Shown: positions 1-4,493 of the stretch, piece by piece
How the letters are laid out: every line of letters begins with the position of its first letter
Position numbering within the stretch: the stretch's first letter is position 1
Source: an uncultured Treponema sp.
Lineage (GTDB): Bacteria; Spirochaetota; Spirochaetia; Treponematales; Treponemataceae
NCBI GenBank assembly: GCA_946403565.1
Contig: CAMJAJ010000078.1
Location: 1 to 6,672, forward strand
Reading direction: 5' to 3'
DNA length: 6,672 bases
Made by a program: the position numbers and the translations under genes
Notes under the pieces: model-generated
The model's input: only the letters and a program-made list of their open reading frames with translations
The model's database searches: none
What the model was told of the DNA's origin: nothing

Positions 1-765
1 GCAGAGTTGAAATCAATCACGATAAGGAAAAATCCTGCCGGAGAATATTATGCGGTGCTGCTCTTTGAGCGTGAGTACTGCCATAAGGCAAAAGTGTACG
101 AAGGTGACGAAAACCAAGTCATCGGACTGGACTTTTCCCCGGCGGATTTCTATATAGACTCGGACGGTTCGTCCGGTAAAGATTATGGTTATGTGGCGCA
201 CAAGCAGAAGAACTTGAAACAACTCACAAAACTGCAAAGACGTATGATGAGGAAACAAGTTGGTTCTGCAAACCGGGAGAAAGCACGTGTAAAAGTCGCC
301 CGCATGGAGCATTACATCGCAGAATGCCGTAACGACTGGATTGAAAAAGAAAGTAAACGTCTTGTCTCAACGTATCAAGTCATCGGAATCGAGGACTTGA
401 ACTTGAAAGGCATGATGAGGTTCTCCCGCAATGCAAAAAACTACGGTGATGCCTCGTGGAGTACTTTTGTAAACAAGTTGCTTTGGAAATCATCGTTCAA
501 CGAGAACAACTGCCAAGTAATCAAGGCAGACAGGTTCTTTGCAAGTTCCCAAATTTGTCATTACTGTGGAGTTAAGAATCCAATCACAAAAGACCTGAGC
601 GTCCGCAAGTGGACTTGTCCGAATTGCGGAGCAAAGCATATCCGTGATGTGAACGCCGCCATAAACCTAAAAGAAAACGCAATAAGACAAGTAGGGCAAG
701 GAGTGTCCGAACTGAAGTCTGTGGAGAGTGTTGAAAGTCTTGCGATGCTTGCATTGCAGGACTGA
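1..765 (+). CDS. tnpB: TnpB RNA-guided endonuclease (IS200/IS605 OrfB family), 5'-truncated by window edge
   Basis: TnpB proteins are RNA-guided, RuvC-type DNA nucleases of IS200/IS605 elements and the ancestors of Cas12. The frame is open from base 1 (Ala-Glu-Leu-Lys), so the TTG at 7 is not a real start and the N-terminal part lies outside the window. The 254 visible residues compare with roughly 370-400 in the family. Numbering from the codon at 7, the RuvC catalytic acids are D42 (GLDFSP), E129 (GIEDLNLKGM) and D214 (HIRDVNAAINL). A four-cysteine zinc finger (C184/C187, C204/C207) sits between the last two. A basic helical stretch lies near residues 70-100. With all these residues intact and no internal stop, the protein could be active. 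Two sampled 60-base lines are about 43-48% G+C against about 73% in a sampled line of feoB, which supports horizontal arrival. No tnpA is visible, so autonomy is unknown. Confidence 0.93.
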   Translation, partial: AELKSITIRKNPAGEYYAVLLFEREYCHKAKVYEGDENQVIGLDFSPADFYIDSDGSSGKDYGYVAHKQKNLKQLTKLQRRMMRKQVGSANREKARVKVARMEHYIAECRNDWIEKESKRLVSTYQVIGIEDLNLKGMMRFSRNAKNYGDASWSTFVNKLLWKSSFNENNCQVIKADRFFASSQICHYCGVKNPITKDLSVRKWTCPNCGAKHIRDVNAAINLKENAIRQVGQGVSELKSVESVESLAMLALQD

Positions 766-803
766 GCATTCGGTGAAGCAGAAAATTTGACCGGTGACGG
801 TCA
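736..803 (+). ncRNA. Candidate 3' part of the TnpB guide RNA (omega RNA)
   Basis: In studied IS200/IS605 elements the omega RNA is made from the 3' end of tnpB and the right end, and its guide is copied from DNA just beyond the element. Here two stable stems fall in that place. The first covers 736-747 with 752-763: twelve pairs including two G-T wobbles, a CTTG loop, and overlap with the tnpB stop codon. The second covers 788-793 with 798-803: TGACCG pairs with CGGTCA around a GTGA (GNRA-type) tetraloop. The 5' end of such an RNA would lie further inside tnpB and cannot be placed. The structures are visible; the RNA itself is inferred. Confidence 0.4.
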
Positions 804-821
804 GGATGCCTTTTCGCCGAT

Positions 822-840
822 TGGTGTTAATATAATACCA
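822..840. repeat. AT-rich inverted repeat upstream of the flavoprotein promoter
   Basis: TGGTGTTA (822-829) pairs with TAATACCA (833-840) around a 3-base loop, giving eight pairs with one G-T wobble. It lies between the tnpB-side hairpins and the promoter at 849. It could be an operator for the following gene or part of the element's right end. The sequence does not decide between them. Confidence 0.3.
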
Positions 841-848
841 TAAAGTGC

Positions 849-877
849 TTGAGGGGATAATTCCGATGCGATATAAT
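849..877 (+). promoter_or_regulatory. Sigma70-type promoter of the flavodoxin-fusion gene
   Basis: A TTGAGG -35 box (849-854) and a perfect TATAAT -10 box (872-877) are separated by 17 bases. A start site near 884 would leave a leader of about 40 bases before the ATG at 926. The leader contains a strong GAGGAGGG ribosome site (911-918), seven bases from the ATG. The promoter lies beyond the apparent end of the insertion element, so the gene has its own transcription. Confidence 0.6.
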
Positions 878-925
878 GCCAATATGATCAAGGCAGTTCG
901 GAAATGCCAAGAGGAGGGATTGTAG

Positions 926-1852
926 ATGAAAGCGTTTGTCGTGTATTGCCACCCGTCGGAGGACTCTTTTACCCGGAACATCCGGGACGCGTTTATAAGG
1001 GGTATCGTCGATTCCGGGAACGAATACATCCTCTCCGACCTGTACAAGATGGATTTCAACGCGGACATGAGCGAGGAAGAATACCTCAGGGACGCCAACT
1101 ACCGGAACACACCGGACGTGGCTGCGGATGTCCGCGCCGAACAGGAGAAAATCAACGCTTCGGATGCGATCGTCTTTATCTATCCGGTATTCTGGACCGA
1201 AGCTCCGGCAAAGCTGGTCGGCTGGTTCGACCGGGTATGGTCCTACGGCTTTGCGTACGGGGAACGGACGATGAAGACGCTGGAGAAGGCCCTCATCCTC
1301 TGTTCCGCCGGGAATCCGCAGGAAAAGCTGGAACAGTTCGGCCTCCTGAACAGCATGAAGAAGGTGATGCTCGGCGACAGGCTGTTTGGCCGCGCAAAGC
1401 AGATGGAGTTCATGGCCTTTACCAGCACGTCCCGGGAAAAAGACCTGCGCAAAAAGGACTGGGATGCGAACCTGGAGAGGGCATACGAGAAAGGCAAGGA
1501 CCTGTTTACGGGAGGCGAAGAAGCCTTCTCGCTGGAGGACAGGTATTTCACCGTGCTGGAAAACTCTGAGTCCGGCGAGGTTTCAGGAAAGACCGTCTTC
1601 AGCTACCACCAGAAAGGAAATGTCATCTGGGCGGAGTATTCCGGTGGCAGCATCGTGAAGGGGTTCCTTTTAGGCAGCATGGACGAACAGCACAAACTGC
1701 ACTTCAACTACCAGCATATCAACACTGCCGGAGCGCAGAAGTCCGGCTCGTGCGACTCAAGGCCGCGCACGGAAAACGGCAGGCTGCGCTTCTACGAGAG
1801 CTGGCGATGGGCGACGGGCGAAAGCGGAACTTCGGTCATCGAAGAGCTGTAG
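926..1852 (+). CDS. Flavodoxin-fold NAD(P)H:quinone reductase-like protein fused to an 'N-acetylglutamate synthase'-type C-terminal domain
   Basis: Residues 1 to about 195 match the flavodoxin-like NAD(P)H dehydrogenase (quinone)/MdaB family, which binds FMN or FAD and reduces quinones or other small electrophiles in the cytoplasm. The visible signs are the N-terminal strand MKAFVVYCHP, the FIYPVFW strand and loop (84-90) and the following segment KLVGWFDRVW (96-105). Residues from about 206 to 308 form a second small domain (RYFTV, GNVIWAEYSGG, YQHIN, ESWRW, ending SVIEEL). This resembles a roughly 100-residue protein often annotated 'N-acetylglutamate synthase' but without a GNAT fold that I can recognise; its true function is unclear. 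The join is in frame with no stop. The start is the ATG seven bases after GAGGAGGG. The gene is monocistronic and converges on the minus-strand radical-SAM gene. The substrate is unknown. Confidence 0.85.
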   Translation: MKAFVVYCHPSEDSFTRNIRDAFIRGIVDSGNEYILSDLYKMDFNADMSEEEYLRDANYRNTPDVAADVRAEQEKINASDAIVFIYPVFWTEAPAKLVGWFDRVWSYGFAYGERTMKTLEKALILCSAGNPQEKLEQFGLLNSMKKVMLGDRLFGRAKQMEFMAFTSTSREKDLRKKDWDANLERAYEKGKDLFTGGEEAFSLEDRYFTVLENSESGEVSGKTVFSYHQKGNVIWAEYSGGSIVKGFLLGSMDEQHKLHFNYQHINTAGAQKSGSCDSRPRTENGRLRFYESWRWATGESGTSVIEEL

Positions 1853-1885
1853 CGGCCCGGCATGATGGCAGACCTGTTCGGCAGG

Positions 1886-1898
1886 GGGCGCTCCGCCC
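1886..1898. terminator. Short GC hairpin between convergent genes, possible bidirectional terminator
   Basis: GGGCG (1886-1890) pairs with CGCCC (1894-1898) around CTC, in the 73-base gap between the two convergent stop codons. GCAGG (1881-1885) and CCTGC (1914-1918) could form an outer stem. There is no T-tract on either side, so this is not a classic intrinsic terminator. Position is the main argument. Confidence 0.25.
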
Positions 1899-1925
1899 AA
1901 TCCGCCTGAACCGCCTGCGCCGCAG

Positions 1926-2789
1926 TCAGAACAGCTCCGGCTGCAGGGGATCGCCGGACGGGAAGGATTCTATCCACTTGAACACGCTGTCCGTGCCGAG
2001 CATGATGCCGTTCTGGCGGCATGTCAGGGCCAGCCGGGCCATGAGCTCGCCTGAGCGGGGGCTGTTCACCTCATAACGGTTGCCGTATGCCGCCATGTAC
2101 CGCTGCCGCAGGCCGGGAAAGCGGCGGTCGAGCGCGGCGTAGAAATACTCCCGGTTCCCCTCGCGCAGGGTCAGCCCAATTCCGAAGCAGATGATTGCCT
2201 TAACGCCCGCGCGGACGCAGTAGTCCATGATGCCGTCCAGGTTTTCCGCCGTGTCGTTGATGAACGGGAGGATTGGACTGAACCAGACGACGGTCGGTAT
2301 CCCCGCGTCCCGGCAGGCGCACAGCACCTCATAGCGGCGCCGCGTCGTGCAGACACCCGGTTCGACAATGCGGCACAGGTCTTCGTCCGCGGTGGTCAGC
2401 GTCATCTGGACGACGGCCTTCGTCCTCCGGTGTATCCGAGCAAGCAGGTCCAGGTCGCGCAGCAGAAGGTCGGACTTGGTATGGGGCGTCGCGCCAAAGC
2501 CGTAGCGGTCAATGACCTCAAGGCAGCGGCGCATGAGGCACAGGTCCTTTTCGGCGGGGATGTAGGGGTCTCCCATGGAGCCGGTCCCAATCATGCAGCG
2601 GCGGCGCTTCCTGCGCAGGGTCTCCTCCAGCAGTTCCGGCGCATTCTGCTTCACCTCGATGTCCTCGAAGGCGTGCGTAAACTGATAGCACGCACTCCGG
2701 GAGTCGCAGTAGATGCAGCCGTGCGAGCAGCCCCGGTAGAGGTTCATGCTGCGGGGGGTAAGGATTGTCCGTGCGTTCACAAAGTGCAT
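1926..2789 (-). CDS. Radical SAM protein, spore-photoproduct-lyase-like (SplB/COG1533) family
   Basis: This 287-residue protein carries the radical-SAM cluster motif CSHGCIYC near its N-terminus. C21, C25 and C28 (counting from the ATG at 2789) would hold a [4Fe-4S] cluster that cleaves S-adenosylmethionine. The motif is preceded by ARTILTP and followed by DSRS, as in proteins labelled 'SPL family radical SAM protein'. GTGSMGDPYIPAEKD and VVWFSPILPFIND are further family-like segments. These proteins resemble spore photoproduct lyase but mostly have no proven substrate, so DNA repair is only a possibility. The frame stays open to a TTG at 2828, but ATG 2789 matches where relatives begin. Neither start has a clear Shine-Dalgarno site. 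The gene is divergent from the XRE regulator and convergent with the flavoprotein gene. Confidence 0.85.
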   Translation of the reverse strand: MHFVNARTILTPRSMNLYRGCSHGCIYCDSRSACYQFTHAFEDIEVKQNAPELLEETLRRKRRRCMIGTGSMGDPYIPAEKDLCLMRRCLEVIDRYGFGATPHTKSDLLLRDLDLLARIHRRTKAVVQMTLTTADEDLCRIVEPGVCTTRRRYEVLCACRDAGIPTVVWFSPILPFINDTAENLDGIMDYCVRAGVKAIICFGIGLTLREGNREYFYAALDRRFPGLRQRYMAAYGNRYEVNSPRSGELMARLALTCRQNGIMLGTDSVFKWIESFPSGDPLQPELF

Positions 2790-2830
2790 GGCATACTGTA
2801 GCACGGAACGGCCGGCCCGGACAAGCAACA

Positions 2831-2868
2831 GCCAGTTGCAAAAGCCCGCCTGGACGTTTGCAACTGGC
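2831..2868. repeat. Perfect 12-bp inverted repeat in the divergent promoter region
   Basis: GCCAGTTGCAAA (2831-2842) and TTTGCAACTGGC (2857-2868) are exact reverse complements separated by 14 bases. Each arm contains the small palindrome TTGCAA. GCAAC also occurs at 2825-2829 and 2869-2873, flanking the arms. The repeat lies about 39 bases upstream of the extended -10 of the XRE gene and about 42 bases upstream of the radical-SAM ATG. It could be a two-site operator for both genes or a hairpin in the radical-SAM leader RNA. Confidence 0.6.
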
Positions 2869-2903
2869 GCAACAGACTGTTTCTTTCCTTTTATGCGCGT
2901 CCA

Positions 2904-2912
2904 TGCTACAAT
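2904..2912 (+). promoter_or_regulatory. Extended -10 promoter for the XRE/glycosylase gene pair
   Basis: TGCTACAAT (2904-2912) is an extended -10 element: TG, one base, then TACAAT. The region 17-18 bases upstream is T-rich (around 2883-2889) but has no good -35 box, which an extended -10 can compensate for. Transcription would begin near 2919, leaving a leader of about 70 bases before the ATG at 2989. Confidence 0.45.
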
Positions 2913-2932
2913 GGCCTTACAGACATGAAGAA

Positions 2933-2954
2933 CGGGGCTGCCTCAAACGCCCCG
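2933..2954 (+). promoter_or_regulatory. Leader hairpin upstream of the XRE gene
   Basis: CGGGGC (2933-2938) pairs with GCCCCG (2949-2954) around a 10-base loop, inside the predicted 5' leader and 22 bases before the AGGAGG ribosome site (2977-2982). There is no U-tract after it, so it is not an intrinsic terminator. It could stabilise the mRNA or be a chance GC pairing. Confidence 0.3.
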
Positions 2955-2988
2955 AAACACAAACGACAAAACATTCAGGAGGAATACC

Positions 2989-3432
2989 ATGGAAGTAAGA
3001 GAAGTTCTGAAAGGACTGCGCGAAAGGAACGGACTGACGCAGGACCAGATGGCGCAGCGCGTGAACGTGACGCGCCAGGCCGTCAGCCGCTGGGAAACCG
3101 GCGAGACGCAACCGAACCCGGACCTGCTCAAGGTCCTGTCGCGGGAGTTCAACATCTCCATAAACACCCTGCTCGGTTCACCGCGCACGCTCTTCTGCCA
3201 GTGCTGCGGCATGCCGCTGTCGGAGGACGGCATGATAAGCCACGAGCCGGACGGAGCGTTCAACGAGGACTACTGCAAGTGGTGCTATGCGGACGGCACG
3301 TTCGCATACAAGACGAAGGACTCGCTGCTGGACTTCCTCGTGAAGGAAATGCCCAATCCCGAGAACAAGGGCGCGGATGAACGGAGGGCCATCTTTGACA
3401 GCCAGCTTTCACAGCTCAAGCACTGGAAATAG
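2989..3432 (+). CDS. XRE-family transcriptional regulator with C-terminal zinc-ribbon domain
   Basis: Residues about 4-60 are a Cro/C1-type helix-turn-helix, with LTQDQMAQRVNVTRQAVSRWE marking helices 2 and 3 (residues 16-36). Residues about 68-146 fit the 'putative zinc ribbon' family often joined to such helix-turn-helix domains: C70 and C73 (CQCCGMPL) pair with C96 and C99 (YCKWCY) to bind a metal, followed by the family-like DGTFAYKT. The protein should bind DNA in the cytoplasm; what the ribbon senses is not known. The ATG is six bases after a perfect AGGAGG. The 3' end overlaps the glycosylase gene by 56 bases, so the two are probably co-transcribed. A plausible own target is the inverted repeat at 2831-2868, by inference only. 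Confidence 0.88.
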   Translation: MEVREVLKGLRERNGLTQDQMAQRVNVTRQAVSRWETGETQPNPDLLKVLSREFNISINTLLGSPRTLFCQCCGMPLSEDGMISHEPDGAFNEDYCKWCYADGTFAYKTKDSLLDFLVKEMPNPENKGADERRAIFDSQLSQLKHWK

Positions 3433-3979
3433 CGCGCCCGACGCCGCCAGCGTCATCCACACGATAGCCCCCGTGTGGAACGTAGGCAGCCGCGTACTGC
3501 TCCTCGGTACCATGCCCTCCCCCGCCAGCAGGAGGGCGGGCTTCTTCTACATGCACCCCCAGAACCGCTTCTGGCGCGTCCTGCCCGCCGTGTTCGGCGA
3601 GAGGCTCGCCCTGCCGAACAACGCTCCCGACCGGGAGGCCGCCATCCGGGAGCGGCGGGAATTCCTTTTGCGGCACGGCATCGCGCTGTGGGATGTGCTT
3701 TCCAGCTGCGACATCCACGGGGCGGAGGACGCCAGCATCCGGAACGCCGTACCCAACGACTTCACCGAACTGTTCAGCCGGACAAGGGTTCGCCAGGTCT
3801 TCTGCACCGGCAAGACCGCGTTCGGCCTCTGGCAGAAGCTCTGCGCGGCCCAGTACGGGGAGCGTTTCGGCGTCAGCTGCACCTGCCTGCCGAGCACCAG
3901 CCCGGCCAACGCCCGCTGGACCTTGGACCGCCTGACCGAGGAGTACGAGGCCGTCAGGCTGGCGGCCGAAGGAAGCTGA
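3377..3979 (+). CDS. DNA-deoxyinosine (hypoxanthine) glycosylase, uracil-DNA-glycosylase superfamily
   Basis: This family removes deaminated bases, chiefly hypoxanthine, from DNA and starts base-excision repair. Counting from ATG 3377, the N-terminal motif is LLLGTMPSPASRR (41-53), followed by the active-site-like region GFFYMHPQNRFW (55-66). VPNDF (125-129) is a further family-like segment, and the C-terminal motif LPSTSPANARW ends near residue 181. The core begins near residue 26. Two starts are possible. ATG 3377 has a modest AAGGG five bases upstream and overlaps the XRE gene by 56 bases. TTG 3395 lies six bases after a better GGAGGG (3383-3388). I kept the ATG. The overlap implies translational coupling to the regulator. 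The exact base specificity cannot be read from sequence. Confidence 0.85.
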   Translation: MNGGPSLTASFHSSSTGNSAPDAASVIHTIAPVWNVGSRVLLLGTMPSPASRRAGFFYMHPQNRFWRVLPAVFGERLALPNNAPDREAAIRERREFLLRHGIALWDVLSSCDIHGAEDASIRNAVPNDFTELFSRTRVRQVFCTGKTAFGLWQKLCAAQYGERFGVSCTCLPSTSPANARWTLDRLTEEYEAVRLAAEGS

Positions 3980-3980
3980 A

Positions 3981-4150
3981 GCCGACCCGCCGTCTGCCCT
4001 CTCCCGCCCCACCGCGCGGACTTCCCGGCCCCCCACCCCCTCCGGCACTGGCCGCGCCCCCATCCGTCTGCCCGCTCCCTCCCCCCGCCGCCACGATCTC
4101 CCGCCCGCACGGATGATGCCCCTCCCCCGCCGGCCGCTCCCGCCCGCCCT
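3981..4150. other. C-rich, gene-free tract with strong strand asymmetry (G-rich on the minus strand)
   Basis: By direct count, 103 of 170 bases are C and 36 are G (82% G+C, 61% C). The tract holds more than a dozen runs of three or more C. On the minus strand these become G-runs arranged as near-canonical quadruplex motifs, mostly with one loop longer than seven bases, for example around 4060-4086 and 4101-4149. Open frames cross it on both strands but are low-complexity Pro/Arg or Gly/Arg shadows. No terminator with a T-tract is visible after the glycosylase stop. At about 4150 the composition changes abruptly to AT-rich DNA. Confidence 0.75.
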
Positions 4151-4185
4151 AATCCTAATTTACAGCATAAAACACCGTCTGTTAC

Positions 4186-4213
4186 TTGCAATTAACTCAC
4201 TTTTGTGTATAAT
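4186..4213 (+). promoter_or_regulatory. Sigma70-type promoter of the feo operon
   Basis: TTGCAA (4186-4191) and a perfect TATAAT (4208-4213) are separated by 16 bases, in a stretch that is about 32% G+C (4151-4260). Transcription would begin near 4220, leaving a leader of about 45 bases with a GAGGAG ribosome site (4251-4256), nine bases before the feoA ATG. The promoter overlaps or abuts the palindrome at 4213-4230. Confidence 0.6.
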
Positions 4214-4230
4214 ATTAGCTAGAACTAACA
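4213..4230. promoter_or_regulatory. Candidate metal-regulator (DtxR/IdeR-like) operator at the feo start site
   Basis: TATTAG (4213-4218) and CTAACA (4225-4230) form an imperfect inverted repeat (five of six pairs) spaced by six bases, directly after the -10 box. The TTAG and CTAA cores are ten bases apart, as in the DtxR/IdeR consensus, and 11 of 19 positions agree with that consensus. A repressor bound here would block initiation when iron is plentiful. The match is partial, no regulator gene is in the window, and a Fur or MntR site cannot be excluded. Confidence 0.3.
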
Positions 4231-4265
4231 AACCATCATATATGCTAATAGAGGAGCTACGAATC

Positions 4266-4493
4266 ATGAGAAAACTATCCGAGCTTACCAAGGACTCCTG
4301 CGGCGTAATAGCCTCCGTAAACGGAGACGCCCGCTTCGTCAGCAGGATCACGTCCATCGGGCTTACGCCGGGCTGCCGGGTGACGGTGGTGAAGAACGAG
4401 AAGCGCCGTCCCCTGCTGGTCTACTCGCGCGACACGATGATAGCGCTGAACCGCAAGGAATGTGACTGGATAGAAGTCTCGGAGGCCGTGTGA
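4266..4493 (+). CDS. feoA: FeoA, SH3-like accessory protein of Fe(II) uptake
   Basis: FeoA is a small cytoplasmic SH3-like protein that works with FeoB in ferrous-iron import, probably by binding its cytoplasmic side. The 75 residues are the usual size. They show the family pattern: LSELTKDSCGVIASVNGD at the start, RITSIGLTPGCRVTVV in the middle (about 27-42), then a strand-rich end with DTMIALNRKEC. The frame is open upstream to an ATG at 4113, but that extension runs through the promoter and C-rich tract. ATG 4266 has a proper GAGGAG site nine bases upstream and matches the FeoA N-terminus. Its stop overlaps the feoB start, indicating coupled translation. Confidence 0.93.
   Translation: MRKLSELTKDSCGVIASVNGDARFVSRITSIGLTPGCRVTVVKNEKRRPLLVYSRDTMIALNRKECDWIEVSEAV

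Larger units (their letters stand above)
1..803 (+). mobile_element. Right part of an IS200/IS605-family element; outer boundary uncertain
   Basis: The element is inferred from tnpB and from the hairpins just after it. Elements of this family have no inverted terminal repeats and end in subterminal hairpins recognised by the Y1 transposase TnpA. The hairpin at 788-803 is the best candidate for that right-end structure, so the boundary is set there provisionally. The true end could be some tens of bases further, before the promoter at 849. The left end and any tnpA lie outside the window. Confidence 0.5.

Noticed and set aside
788..814. Intrinsic terminator after tnpB
   Set aside because: The stem at 788-803 is followed by eight mixed bases before only four T residues, which is too weak for a classic terminator.
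904..1569. Overlapping plus-strand frame beginning at 904
   Set aside because: It lies in a different frame over the flavodoxin domain and is rich in Arg/Gly with no family features.
1881..1918. GGCGG-type short repeats (minus strand) as a repeat array
   Set aside because: Only three loosely spaced copies in GC-rich DNA, not regular enough for a CRISPR or other array.
2790..2828. TTG start at 2828 for the radical-SAM gene
   Set aside because: It adds 13 residues not typical of relatives and has no ribosome site, but it cannot be wholly excluded.
3416..4063. Long minus-strand open frame (215 residues) over the glycosylase gene and C-rich tract
   Set aside because: It is Gly/Arg/Ala-rich low-complexity sequence opposite a clear glycosylase gene, as expected from GC-rich DNA with few stop codons.
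4113..4265. Upstream extension of feoA to an ATG at 4113
   Set aside because: The extension crosses the feo promoter and ribosome site and does not resemble FeoA; the ATG at 4266 fits size and ribosome site.
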